Source of the DNA: SZUA-370 sp034003955
GTDB taxonomy: Bacteria; Spirochaetota; Spirochaetia; Treponematales; UBA12059
NCBI GenBank assembly: GCA_034003955.1
Contig: JAVEXO010000006.1
Location: forward strand, 17,685-81,684
Direction of reading: 5' to 3'
DNA: 64,000 nt
Part shown: positions 8,892-17,823 of the stretch, piece after piece
Layout of the letters: each line of letters starts with the position of its first letter
How positions within the stretch are numbered: the stretch's first letter is position 1
Made by a program: the position numbers and the translations under genes
Notes under the pieces: model-generated
Seen by the model: the letters and a program-made list of their open reading frames with translations, nothing else
What the model was told of the DNA's origin: nothing
The model's database searches: none

Positions 8892-10661
8892 CTATGTGTT
8901 CTCCACCGGTACGTTAATATAAAATACGGTTCCGGAGTCTTCATTCGATTCGAAACGTATCTTGCCACCATGTGCGGCGACGATATGCTCGACTATTGCC
9001 AAGCCGAGGCCAGTACCCCCAGGCTTAGTCGTAAAATATGGTGAAAACACCCTATCCTGTTCGTCGAGGGGTATACCACGACCATCGTCCCTGACCTGTA
9101 TCCTACAGTACCGGGATTCTGCCGTCTTGACAAGATCGGCACGTATCCAGACCCGGCCTGTACAATCGGTGGCATCGGCGGCATTGGCAATAAGATTGCC
9201 CAGGGCCTGCTTCAGGTAACCTCTATCGGCCTTGAGCACTATTTTAGGATCTATCGATTCGCAGTCTATGCTCATGGAAGGCCAGGAGGCAGAATAGAGA
9301 TGGACAGCCTCGTCTACCATGGGCTTTAGCGACATCCATTCCTTCTGGGGCTCGGGCAGACGCGCAAAGTCCCTGAATTCTGTCAGGAGTGACTCCATGT
9401 TAGCCGTCTCCTGAACGATGGCTACCATAGATTTTTCGATGATGTCTCCTATCGTATCTGGCGAAGCATTCCAGCGCTTGAGCACTCGCTCGGCCGACAA
9501 CTTGATTGGAGTGAGGGGGTTGCGAAGTTCATGGGCCAGTTTCCTGGCTATATCACGCCAGGCACCTATCTTCTCGTTGCGAAGCTCGTCTCCCCGGGAG
9601 CGCTCCTGGTTTTCAAGCATGGCATTGAGTGATTCTATGAGGTCTCCCGCTTCGTCTCCCGGCTTGGCCAGGAAGGGAGCACGCCTGGATCCCGATTTTA
9701 TCCTGGCTATGGCCTCGGACAGAGCCGCTACAGGGCGCAGCAGGCGATCTGCCGAACTGAGCGCAAAGAGCACGGTAATGCCAAACAAGGGAGCCAGGAT
9801 GCATAACGAGAAAAACAACAAGTAGGCAGTAAAAGAGCCAGCAACCCTCTTGGAACTCTCCAGCCTGGCGCTCGCCATCGACATCCCAGAGGCAGCCTGC
9901 TCTACCTTGTCTGCAAATCGAAGTGATACGATGGCGGATATCCGGCCCCCAGGCTCGGCCATACCAGCATCTCTGGCAAAATAACGGGAATAGCTGGCAT
10001 CTCCTACCGTCAGGCGCGGAAGGAATCCGTTCCTGCCCATGACGACAAAGCCAGGGCCTGATAGAAGCGTCTCGTCACCCGCAAAGCCTATGGAGGCTCC
10101 ACCTGAAAACAGCTCTACCGAGCAAATTGAAGGATCCCTGGCAGAAAGCCAGGATAATACCCTCTCGGCATCGGGGCCACGAGAAGAAATGATGGTAGCC
10201 ACGTCGTTTTCTGCGGCGTATCTAAGAGCGGCTTCCTTCTCTGCATAATAGAAAAGAGCAAAATCAACGCCGTCTCCAAGTGCGGCACGAACCATGGCAG
10301 ATCCCGGGGCCTCTACCGCCTCTACCGCCAAGCTACCCAACAAGAGTACCGGGGGCAAGGCAGCCATGCCCATTACCAGGATAAAAGACATCATGACCCG
10401 GGCACGAAGCCTGTATCCCCAGGCATGCCGCCTGAACTCCTTGACGAAGCGCACTGCAGAGAAGATTAGAAATACGGCTAGAATGGTAGGGGTAATGGCT
10501 AGAATGACGGCACTGGCCTGTGTCTGAATTGAGGGATAACCCTCGCCTGATCCGATGGCTACCCGTATGTAGACAAAGGCACCGGCGCTTATTATCACAT
10601 AGAGTAAGGCGACAACGACCAGATCCGTCATGCGCCTCGGAGAAAGACCCCTGCCTAGCAT
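8892..10661 (-). CDS. NtrY-type membrane sensor histidine kinase
   Basis: A 589-residue kinase that would phosphorylate the NtrX-type regulator next to it. It has membrane segments at about 12-35, 50-72 and 90-115 (the RARVMMSFILVMGMAALPPVLLL segment is NtrY-like), an extracytoplasmic part, a further membrane segment near 275-300, HAMP (SSADRLLRPVAALSEAIARI), the H box ARKLAHELRNPLTPIKL, the N box LGNLIANAADA, and DDGRGIP and GGTGLGLAIVEH ATP-binding motifs. All key kinase residues are present. Its ATG shares one base with the stop of the HPr gene, pointing to translational coupling. Confidence 0.92.
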   Translation of the reverse strand: MLGRGLSPRRMTDLVVVALLYVIISAGAFVYIRVAIGSGEGYPSIQTQASAVILAITPTILAVFLIFSAVRFVKEFRRHAWGYRLRARVMMSFILVMGMAALPPVLLLGSLAVEAVEAPGSAMVRAALGDGVDFALFYYAEKEAALRYAAENDVATIISSRGPDAERVLSWLSARDPSICSVELFSGGASIGFAGDETLLSGPGFVVMGRNGFLPRLTVGDASYSRYFARDAGMAEPGGRISAIVSLRFADKVEQAASGMSMASARLESSKRVAGSFTAYLLFFSLCILAPLFGITVLFALSSADRLLRPVAALSEAIARIKSGSRRAPFLAKPGDEAGDLIESLNAMLENQERSRGDELRNEKIGAWRDIARKLAHELRNPLTPIKLSAERVLKRWNASPDTIGDIIEKSMVAIVQETANMESLLTEFRDFARLPEPQKEWMSLKPMVDEAVHLYSASWPSMSIDCESIDPKIVLKADRGYLKQALGNLIANAADATDCTGRVWIRADLVKTAESRYCRIQVRDDGRGIPLDEQDRVFSPYFTTKPGGTGLGLAIVEHIVAAHGGKIRFESNEDSGTVFYINVPVENT

Positions 10662-10927
10662 TACTCCTCTTCAAAGCGGTTCTGGAAAAGCCTGTCTATG
10701 GCTTCCGCCGCCGCCTCTTCGTCCTCGCCCTCGGCGATGATAAGGATTCTTGTCTCATAGCCTGCACCAAGAGTGATGATGCCCATGATGCTCTTGGCAT
10801 TGATACGGTCATCACCCTTCTGAAGCGATATCCTGGATTTAAACTTTCCTGCTGTCTGCACTATCAATGCCGCGGGACGGGCATGGATGCCGGCGCGATT
10901 CTTGATGATGGTAGTCTTCTCAACCAT
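10661..10927 (-). CDS. ptsH: Phosphocarrier protein HPr
   Basis: An 88-residue HPr with both regulatory sites: His15 in AGIHARPA and Ser46 in NAKSIMGI. His15 would take phosphate from PEP via enzyme I, and Ser46 is the target of HPr kinase, whose gene is directly upstream. The ATG at 10927 was chosen for length and for GGAG eight bases ahead; the frame is open further upstream but overlaps hprK. No enzyme I or PTS permease is in the window, so HPr may act mainly as a regulator here. Confidence 0.94.
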   Translation of the reverse strand: MVEKTTIIKNRAGIHARPAALIVQTAGKFKSRISLQKGDDRINAKSIMGIITLGAGYETRILIIAEGEDEEAAAEAIDRLFQNRFEEE

Positions 10928-10952
10928 TAGGGATTCTCCGATCGACAACGAG

Positions 10953-11942
10953 CTAAATGGAATCGTCACGCCCAAAATATACGGCGCGAACGCTCTCGCT
11001 CTCAAGCCATCTTAGTATATTCCTGTTAAATTCTTTAGCAGAATGATAGCCCATCTTCTTGAGTCTCTCGTTCATTGCGGCAGTCTCCACGATTATTGGT
11101 ATATTCCTGCCTGGCTTTACCGGTATATCGAGCTGTGGAACACGAACGCCAAGGATATCCATTGTCTTCTCCTCGGTGCCTATCCTGTCGTATACCTTTG
11201 TCGAGTCCCACTCCTCGAGAGAGCAGATGAGCTGAACCTGCTTCTTGTCCCTGATGGCTCCGACGCCGAACAGGTGGGTCACATTTATGATACCCAGGCC
11301 TCTGATCTCCATGTGGTGACCAATAACCTTGTTGGCTCCTGAGCCCATGAGGATATTGCCTGAGACACAGCGAATATCGACTACGTCATCTGCTACGAGA
11401 CGATGTCCCCGCTCTATAAGCTCCAAGGCCGTCTCACTCTTGCCAACCCCTGATTCTCCTACCAAGAGGAGGCCAATACCGTACACCTCTACGAGCACGC
11501 CATGAACGCTCGTCCTTGGGGCGAAAACGTTTGTCAAGACGCGCATCAGGCGGGAAGACAGCTCCGTAGACGATAGTTCCGACAACAGGATGGGGCAGTT
11601 AGCCGCCTCGGCTGCCTCGGCAAAGAATGGCGCTGGCGGCTCCCCGTTGGCGAAGATGAAGCAGGGAATAAGGAAGGTGAATACCTTGCTTATCCCCTCC
11701 GCACGGCCTTCTGATGCTAGCAGGTGAAGGTAGGCTGATTCTCCCTTGCCTATCAGCTGTATCCGTTGATACGCAAAGCTCTCAAAGAAACCAGACAGGG
11801 CAAGGCCCGGCCTGTTTATATCGGGGGAGCTAATCAGTCTGCCTAAACCCTTTCGACCTCCGATACACCGCAGCTCGAGCTTGTCATGCTCCTTTAGGTC
11901 GAGGTCCAGGAGGTCGAGTACGGTAAAGCCTTTATCGTCCAT
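10953..11942 (-). CDS. hprK: HPr kinase/phosphorylase HprK
   Basis: Bifunctional enzyme that phosphorylates or dephosphorylates HPr on Ser46 according to energy state. The 329-residue protein has the N-terminal domain, His147 in VHGVLVEVYG, a Walker A GESGVGKS at about 162-169 and the C-terminal HprK signature IRGLGIINV. It heads the operon hprK-ptsH-ntrY-ntrX-lexA-holA. The start ATG has no ribosome binding site, and a promoter-like pair ends eight bases before it, so the message may be leaderless. Confidence 0.95.
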   Translation of the reverse strand: MDDKGFTVLDLLDLDLKEHDKLELRCIGGRKGLGRLISSPDINRPGLALSGFFESFAYQRIQLIGKGESAYLHLLASEGRAEGISKVFTFLIPCFIFANGEPPAPFFAEAAEAANCPILLSELSSTELSSRLMRVLTNVFAPRTSVHGVLVEVYGIGLLLVGESGVGKSETALELIERGHRLVADDVVDIRCVSGNILMGSGANKVIGHHMEIRGLGIINVTHLFGVGAIRDKKQVQLICSLEEWDSTKVYDRIGTEEKTMDILGVRVPQLDIPVKPGRNIPIIVETAAMNERLKKMGYHSAKEFNRNILRWLESESVRAVYFGRDDSI

Positions 11943-11950
11943 CGTTTTTG

Positions 11951-11979
11951 AGCATAGCGTTATTCAGGGTCTTGCGCAA
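11951..11979 (-). promoter_or_regulatory. Candidate promoter of the hprK-ptsH-ntrYX-lexA-holA operon
   Basis: On the minus strand TTGCGC (11974-11979), exactly 17 bases, then TATGCT (11951-11956). Transcription would start about where the hprK ATG lies (11942), which suggests a leaderless or near-leaderless message. Confidence 0.5.
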
Positions 11980-12018
11980 CGAGGTAGAGCCTCCAGCCTC
12001 GAGCGAGCCTGCTTGAGC

Positions 12019-13134
12019 CTACTTGAGATTATCAGGATTGAGCCCCAAGAGCTCCGGTATGACGAAAAGGCCATCCTTCCTTATAAGTCTATCATCAAGG
12101 TATATCTCACCGCCTCCAAATTCGGGGGTCTGAATGAGCACGAGGTCCCAGTGTACCGCCGAACGATTGCCATTGAAGCAGTTGTCATAGCTATTGCCTG
12201 GGGTAAAATGAATGGAACCTGATATCTTCTCGTCGAACAAAGTCTCCTTCATAGCCCTGGTGATGAAGGGATTGACACCAAAGGCGAATTCTCCGACGTA
12301 CCTGGCACCTTCATCGGTATCGAGGACGCGGTTTATACGGGCATCATCGTTGCTCGTCGCCTTGACTATCTTGCCATCCTTGAACTCGAAACGGATGTCC
12401 TCATAGGTAAAGCCTTCATGCTCGCTCGGTGTATTGTACTGTATGACACCATTGACAGAATCACGTACCGGTGCCGTATAAACCTCGCCATCGGGAATGT
12501 TCATTGAACCGTCACACTTTATAGGGGGAAGCCCCTTTATTGAGAATGTCAGATCAGTGCCTGGACCGACGATTCTAACCTTGTCTGACTTGGCCAAGTA
12601 TGTAACCAGCGGATCCATGGCCTTAGACATCCTGGCGTAGTCCATGGTGCAGACATCGAAAAAGAAGTCCTCGAAGGCTTCTTCACTCATCGCTGCCATC
12701 TGAGCCATTGCAGGGCTCGGGTATCTGAGCACGACCCAGCGGGTGTCAGGAAGCCTCGTCTGGATGTGTACCTTCTTCCAGATATTCTTGTTATAAAGAT
12801 CAAGTTCACCACCTGAGAGGTCGGACCATGAGCTCAGGTTTCTCCAGGCATTGTAGCCAATGAAACAGTCCATCTTCTTCATACGGGCCATCTCGAATTC
12901 GGCTTGAAGCTCGACCTGTTCGGGCGGAGCGTCCTTCAAGAGCGCCCTGTCCAGTGCCTTGTCTCGCATGGTGACGAAGGCCCGACCCCCGGCCGCGTGG
13001 ATTGCCCGTACGAGGGCCTTGTCGAATTCGGGTTCTAGTCCGGTATCCTGGACGAGTACATTCTCTCCTGGCTTCACGGCTACGGAATAGTCTACGAGTA
13101 TCTTGGCTAGCTTCTCTAGTCGAGGGTCTATCAT
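12019..13134 (-). CDS. M29 family aminopeptidase
   Basis: Cytoplasmic metal-dependent aminopeptidase of the AmpS/PepS (M29) family, releasing N-terminal residues from peptides. The 371-residue product has the M29 C-terminal half: DGEVYTAPV, a glutamate-rich EHEGFTYEDIRFEF block, GEFAFGVN, and IHFTPGNSYDNCF followed by AVHWDLV, which carry the metal ligands. The start at 13134 follows AAGGAG by seven bases; a longer frame to 13188 lacks a ribosome site. A TATACT-like -10 box lies at 13173-13178 on the minus strand. Confidence 0.9.
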   Translation of the reverse strand: MIDPRLEKLAKILVDYSVAVKPGENVLVQDTGLEPEFDKALVRAIHAAGGRAFVTMRDKALDRALLKDAPPEQVELQAEFEMARMKKMDCFIGYNAWRNLSSWSDLSGGELDLYNKNIWKKVHIQTRLPDTRWVVLRYPSPAMAQMAAMSEEAFEDFFFDVCTMDYARMSKAMDPLVTYLAKSDKVRIVGPGTDLTFSIKGLPPIKCDGSMNIPDGEVYTAPVRDSVNGVIQYNTPSEHEGFTYEDIRFEFKDGKIVKATSNDDARINRVLDTDEGARYVGEFAFGVNPFITRAMKETLFDEKISGSIHFTPGNSYDNCFNGNRSAVHWDLVLIQTPEFGGGEIYLDDRLIRKDGLFVIPELLGLNPDNLK

Positions 13135-13352
13135 TGGGAATCTCCTTAATGCTCTGGCGTCTTTGGCGCGCCAGTATACCACAGGCATTCATATACGGCG
13201 AATAGCCATTCTAAACTGCATACTGAACCTAGATAGAGCCTCAAGATTATAAAAAGCCACTGGCTTCAAGAGCAAGGAGCGCGTATACTACGTCTGCACT
13301 TAAGTATGCGTATGCAACGCTACATGCCACGATAATAGCGAGGAGTCGCCAC

Positions 13353-14348
13353 GTGTTTCAGAAACAAGTCATGATGCGGCGCGTATTATACGCGCTTGCC
13401 CCTATCGAGATCCTGGCCATATGGCTGTATGGCCCTCGTGTGTTGGCGATACTCGTCGTCAGCCTGGGTGTCGGTGTGCTCGTCGAGTACCTGTTTGAAA
13501 AAAAGAAAGGTGGAAAGGTGAGCGAGGCTGTTCTCGTCACCGGCACCCTGTTCGCCCTGTCAATGCCTCCAGCCGCTCCGCTGTGGATCGTGGCAATAGG
13601 CATATCCTTTGCTGTATTCATGGCCAAGGAGGTCTACGGTGGATTTGGGCGGAATATTTTCAATCCAGCTATCGCAGGCAGACTATTCGTGTATATTTCG
13701 TTCGCCGGTGTCATGGGCGGGTCTTTCTTCGAGCCCGGCAACTTTGGTGCGGCGGCAGGCAATCTCTTTGGCAGACCGGATGCGGTTTCAGCGGCTACTG
13801 CACTGTCGACTATGCGCTCGGGCGGTGACGTACCCATCATCGGGCTACTCTTAGGAACCCATGCTGGTTCCATTGGCGAGTCTAGCATCATCCTGATAGC
13901 CGCCGCGGCTATCTACCTTGTCGTAAAGAAGACGGCACAATGGCGACTGATCCTGTCTACCATCATTGGCGGCTCGGTCGTAGCAGCGGCCCTGTTCTTC
14001 TCAGGTGTCCAGAAAGCACTACCCATGCAGGCCCTTTTAGCCGGCAGTTTCTTGTTCGTAGCCGTGTTTATGTCGACCGATCCAATCTCGGCACCAAAAC
14101 GGCCCAAGGCCCAATGGGCTTACGGGCTCCTCATAGGAGCCACGATAATCGTCATCAGGAGCTTTAGCCTGTTCCCGGAAGGCACCAGCTTTGCTCTTCT
14201 GTTTGGCAACGCCTTTGCAAGCCTTTTTGACAAGCTCGCCAACGATGCAGCCAAAAACAAGGCAGCCAAGCTCGCCTCAGCTACGCCGCAAGTGATGCCG
14301 GCAAGCATGGCCACGCCTGCGACCCCTGGGAAGGAGGCGTCGAAATGA
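13353..14348 (+). CDS. nqrB: NqrB/RnfD family subunit of a Na+-translocating NADH dehydrogenase
   Basis: Membrane subunit that carries covalently bound FMN and takes part in ion transport. The 331-residue protein is highly hydrophobic with about eight to ten membrane segments and has GFGRNIFNPAIAGR, a family landmark. The flavin-attachment site appears as DAVSAATAL (near residue 146) rather than the usual SGAT. Its length is closer to RnfD than to long NqrB proteins, but the NqrF downstream makes it an Nqr complex. GTG start with AGGAG seven bases ahead. First gene of nqrBCDEF; no nqrA precedes it. Confidence 0.88.
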   Translation: MFQKQVMMRRVLYALAPIEILAIWLYGPRVLAILVVSLGVGVLVEYLFEKKKGGKVSEAVLVTGTLFALSMPPAAPLWIVAIGISFAVFMAKEVYGGFGRNIFNPAIAGRLFVYISFAGVMGGSFFEPGNFGAAAGNLFGRPDAVSAATALSTMRSGGDVPIIGLLLGTHAGSIGESSIILIAAAAIYLVVKKTAQWRLILSTIIGGSVVAAALFFSGVQKALPMQALLAGSFLFVAVFMSTDPISAPKRPKAQWAYGLLIGATIIVIRSFSLFPEGTSFALLFGNAFASLFDKLANDAAKNKAAKLASATPQVMPASMATPATPGKEASK

Positions 14349-14962
14349 AAAAAGACTCGATGCTCTATGTCGTCCTCTTTACATTCATCGCCTGCGCGCT
14401 GTTTGTCGTCGTGCTCGCCGTAGCCAATGAAGGAACAAAGGATCTTGTAGCCATCAACAAGGCATTCGCCGTGCAATCGGCGGTGCTCGGCGCCTTTGGC
14501 ATCCCCTTCACCGATGCAGCAGATGCGGCATCAAAGTACACCACATCTGTTACAGAGAGCGGAGAAGGTGCACAAAAAATCTGGAAATCGACAATAGACG
14601 GAACAGAATACATCGCCCTACAGCAATCAGGAGCCGGGCTATGGGGTACCATCAGCGTCATATTGGCAGCTACTTCCGATGCCGAGCGCATACGGGGAAT
14701 ACGTGTGGTTGCCCAGAACGAGACCCCCGGTCTTGGTGGCCGCATAGAAGAACCGTGGTTCTTTGGACAGTATGAGGGCGAGCGTTCACCGGGCGGGCAC
14801 ATCGGCATGAGGGCCGGTGCAGAGGCCTCGGGCAAGGCCGATACCGACAAGGAAAATGGTCGGGTTGATGGCATATCCGGTGCCACAAGGACGAGTCAAG
14901 CCTTCGAGGCCATCGTCAACGCTGCCCTCTTGCGCTTCAAGTCAGCGGGAGGCGTACAATGA
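14345..14962 (+). CDS. nqrC: NqrC subunit
   Basis: FMN-bearing subunit of the Na+ pump. The 205-residue protein has one N-terminal membrane segment (MLYVVLFTFIACALFVVVLAV) and an extracytoplasmic FMN-binding domain ending in VDGISGATRTSQAFE, where the Thr of SGAT would carry the flavin. ETPGLGGRIEEPWFFGQY is also typical. It overlaps nqrB and nqrD by four bases each. Confidence 0.93.
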   Translation: MKKDSMLYVVLFTFIACALFVVVLAVANEGTKDLVAINKAFAVQSAVLGAFGIPFTDAADAASKYTTSVTESGEGAQKIWKSTIDGTEYIALQQSGAGLWGTISVILAATSDAERIRGIRVVAQNETPGLGGRIEEPWFFGQYEGERSPGGHIGMRAGAEASGKADTDKENGRVDGISGATRTSQAFEAIVNAALLRFKSAGGVQ

Positions 14963-15609
14963 AAAACAGCAAGAGCATGAGCATCCTCAAAGACAATCTT
15001 TGGACAAACAATCCTATTTTTATACAGATTCTGGGCATCTGCTCCACGCTGGCAGTAACCAACAACCTGAATAACACTCTTATAATGACGGTAGGTGTCT
15101 CTCTTACCACAGCCTTTGCAAGTTTTACGTTGTCTGCCATCAAAGGTTTCATTCCGCGTAAGGTGCGCATGATAGTGCAGGTCGTCGTCATATCATTCTA
15201 TGTCATCCTCATAGACATCCTGCTCCGTGCCTACCTGCCCGAGGCATCAAAGCAGCTTGGTCCATACGTTGGTCTTATAATAACCAACTGCATCATCATG
15301 GGACGAGCCGAGGCCTTCGCGCAGGCCAACAAGCCAGGGCTTTCGTTCTGGGACGGACTAACGAGTGGCCTTGGTTACATGGCCGTGCTTATGGCCATAG
15401 CCTTCGTCAGAGAACTCCTTGGATTTGGCTCGCTTTTCGGCATACGAATCCTTCCTGAAACCTTTGTTCCATGGACAATCATGATAATGGCACCAAGTGC
15501 GTTCTTCCTGGTCGCCTTAGTCATGTGGTGGGCCAAGAGCGTTCAAGCCAAACAAAAGATAGGCGGCGCTCCCGGCGCGGCTCCAGCCAAGAAAGAGGCA
15601 CAGAAATGA
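14959..15609 (+). CDS. nqrD: NqrD subunit
   Basis: Integral membrane subunit, 216 residues, about six membrane segments. It keeps the two cysteines that bind an intramembrane iron centre together with NqrE: Cys28 in ILGICSTLAVTNN and the one in IITNCIIMGRAEAFA. The C terminus is an Ala/Lys-rich tail. Four-base overlaps with nqrC and nqrE. Confidence 0.94.
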   Translation: MKNSKSMSILKDNLWTNNPIFIQILGICSTLAVTNNLNNTLIMTVGVSLTTAFASFTLSAIKGFIPRKVRMIVQVVVISFYVILIDILLRAYLPEASKQLGPYVGLIITNCIIMGRAEAFAQANKPGLSFWDGLTSGLGYMAVLMAIAFVRELLGFGSLFGIRILPETFVPWTIMIMAPSAFFLVALVMWWAKSVQAKQKIGGAPGAAPAKKEAQK

Positions 15610-16199
15610 CGCCGCTAATAAATCCCGTCACCCTGTTCTTTGCTTCAATTTTTACAAGCAACATCCTCTTATCAAACTTCCTGGGGATGTGCTCGTTCAT
15701 ATCTATTTCAAAGGACTGGAAGAGCTCGTTTGGCCTAGGCATGGCGGTCACAGTCGTGATGACCATCACTGCCGCTATAAGCTGGCTGGTACTCTACTAT
15801 GTCATCACGCCACTGGGGCTTGAATACCTATCATTCATAGTATTCATAGTCGTCATAGCCGCGGTTGTACAGATATTAGAGATGGTCATAGATCGTGCCA
15901 GCCCCGCTCTGTATATGAGTCTTGGAATCTTCCTACCGCTCATAACAGTAAACTGCGCTATACTTGGTGCCATACTGTTCATACAGATAAGGAATTATAA
16001 CTTCATACAGACGGTCACATTCGGTGCTGGCTCCGGCCTTGGCTGGTGGCTGGCCATTCTGCTACTCGCGGCTATCCGCGAGCGTACTGAAAGGAACCCA
16101 GTCCCTGCGGGTCTCAAGGGAGCAGGCCTCACGATGATTACGATAGGCTTCATGGCGATGGCCTTCATGGGCTTTTCCGGCATGATAGCAGTGCAGTAA
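15606..16199 (+). CDS. nqrE: NqrE subunit
   Basis: Integral membrane partner of NqrD, 197 residues, six membrane segments, with Cys29 (LGMCSF) and the cysteine of ITVNCAILGA as iron ligands. The ATG at 15606 overlaps the nqrD stop as ATGA; the frame is open upstream to 15471 but that part overlaps nqrD and lacks family similarity. Confidence 0.94.
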   Translation: MTPLINPVTLFFASIFTSNILLSNFLGMCSFISISKDWKSSFGLGMAVTVVMTITAAISWLVLYYVITPLGLEYLSFIVFIVVIAAVVQILEMVIDRASPALYMSLGIFLPLITVNCAILGAILFIQIRNYNFIQTVTFGAGSGLGWWLAILLLAAIRERTERNPVPAGLKGAGLTMITIGFMAMAFMGFSGMIAVQ

Positions 16200-16209
16200 G
16201 GAGCCGACC

Positions 16210-17331
16210 ATGAACCAGATCATACTTGGGCCGCTCGTCGTAGCCGGAACAGCGGCCTTGCTCGCACTCGTCATTGCCCTCGTTGACCGTGTTGTTAACA
16301 ACTATGGCGAGGTGGCGATAGACATCAATCACGGCAAGAAAATGCTCAAGGTCAATGGCGGCTCGCCTCTACTCAGCACACTTGCTTCACAGAGCCTGTA
16401 CGTGCCTTCCGCCTGCGGAGGGCGTGGCTCATGTGGCGCTTGCAAGGTACGCGTCTTGTCAGATGTAGGGCCCATCCTCCCTACCGAGACGCCTTATCTG
16501 ACAACAGAGGAACAGTCCAACAACGTCAGGCTGGCATGCCAGGTCAAGCTCAAGAAGGACATTGCCATAGAGCTACCCGAAGAGCTTTTTAGCGTCAAGA
16601 AATTCTCCGCCACCGTAGAGAGCATCAAGGACATCACCTACGACATCAAGGAGACAATCTTCAGGCTCAATGATCCAATAAAGATTGAGTTTGTAAGTGG
16701 GCAATATGTACAGATAGTCGTACCACCCTATGATGACGTGAAGGAAAATGTCGAACGTGCCTATTCCATGTCATCAAAGCCTGGAGATTCTGGCCATGTA
16801 GAGCTACTCATTCGCTTGGTTCCCGGCGGCTTGGCCACAACATACGTCCACAAATACCTTAAAGAAGGTGACACGATGGAACTCGTCGGTCCCTTCGGCG
16901 AGTTCCGTGTACATGATACTCCGGCAACTATGGTATGCGTAGCCGGGGGATCAGGTATGGCACCGTTTAAAAGCATGTTCTACGACATGCGGGATAACAA
17001 CAGCTTCCCTGAGAAGGATATTTGGTACTTCTTTGGTGCACGCACCACGCGAGATATGTTCTATCTAGATGAGCTCCGGCAACTAGAGAAAGAATGGTCC
17101 CGTTTCCACTTTGTGCCGGCTCTTTCTGAACCCAAGGAAGACGAAGGATGGAAGGGTGAGGTGGGTCTCATCACCAACGTGCTTGACCGCCATATCAAGG
17201 ATCATATCGCAAAAGACAAGGGCCTTGAAGGCTACCTGTGTGGTAGCCCCGGCATGATCAACGCGTGTATCGATGTGATGACAAAGAACGACATGGACAC
17301 GGCGCATATCTATTTTGATAAATTCGCCTGA
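16210..17331 (+). CDS. nqrF: NqrF, NADH-oxidising subunit
   Basis: Entry point for electrons: oxidises NADH through FAD and a [2Fe-2S] cluster. The 373-residue protein has an N-terminal membrane anchor (about 4-28), a ferredoxin domain with CGGRGSCGACKV and a fourth Cys in RLACQV, a flavin domain with RAYSMSS, and a NADH domain with CVAGGSGMAPF and a C-terminal GYLCGSPGM. NqrF, rather than RnfB/RnfC, defines the complex as Nqr-type. Confidence 0.95.
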   Translation: MNQIILGPLVVAGTAALLALVIALVDRVVNNYGEVAIDINHGKKMLKVNGGSPLLSTLASQSLYVPSACGGRGSCGACKVRVLSDVGPILPTETPYLTTEEQSNNVRLACQVKLKKDIAIELPEELFSVKKFSATVESIKDITYDIKETIFRLNDPIKIEFVSGQYVQIVVPPYDDVKENVERAYSMSSKPGDSGHVELLIRLVPGGLATTYVHKYLKEGDTMELVGPFGEFRVHDTPATMVCVAGGSGMAPFKSMFYDMRDNNSFPEKDIWYFFGARTTRDMFYLDELRQLEKEWSRFHFVPALSEPKEDEGWKGEVGLITNVLDRHIKDHIAKDKGLEGYLCGSPGMINACIDVMTKNDMDTAHIYFDKFA

Positions 17332-17349
17332 TGTCACTGGAGGACTATG

Positions 17350-17799
17350 ATGAAGAATACACAAATCGAGCGGGATGCATACGATCAGATGAAGCCTGGC
17401 CTTATTACAGCCCAGGGTTTTCTAGGTGAAGACAAGAGAAGTCTGGCCGACATCGTTGCCTCGGATAACGAGGCATGGCGTAGAGCCGGGACAGACCCCG
17501 ATACAGCGGTGGCCTTCCTAGAAAAGATGCGGGATCTTGGGCAGGGTGGCCTTGGGGAACCGATAGGTATTGAAAAACGCTGGGTCGTGACGGCAGGGGA
17601 TGCTCGCGGCATCCTACCCTGCCCTTTCCATGATGGAAGCTATCACAAAAATTCAATTGTGGTTGTAGATGAAAAGACAGACAAGCGCATCGTCTATTCT
17701 GATCTATCGATTCATCTACTAAGCGCACATCGCTTCTGCCAAGGTCGGGGTAGCCCATTCAGGCTTGACCCCGAGACGATAGCCGAGATGATGCAATAA
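17350..17799 (+). CDS. Conserved small protein after nqrF, unknown function
   Basis: About 149 residues, soluble. I do not recognise it. It has a CPFHDGSYHKN stretch followed by HLLSAHRFCQGRGSPFRLDPETI, giving two Cys and several His that could bind a metal or cluster. GGAGGA at 17339-17344 suits ATG 17350 better than ATG 17347. Sixteen bases or so after nqrF, so it is probably in the nqr operon; a maturation or regulatory role for the pump is a guess. Confidence 0.7.
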   Translation: MKNTQIERDAYDQMKPGLITAQGFLGEDKRSLADIVASDNEAWRRAGTDPDTAVAFLEKMRDLGQGGLGEPIGIEKRWVVTAGDARGILPCPFHDGSYHKNSIVVVDEKTDKRIVYSDLSIHLLSAHRFCQGRGSPFRLDPETIAEMMQ

Positions 17800-17823
17800 G
17801 ACTTGCGCGAGGAGGCAAGTCCA

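Noticed and set aside
13353..17331. Rnf complex instead of Nqr
   Set aside because: NqrF with ferredoxin, FAD and NADH domains is present and no RnfB or RnfC gene is seen, so Nqr-type is the better call.
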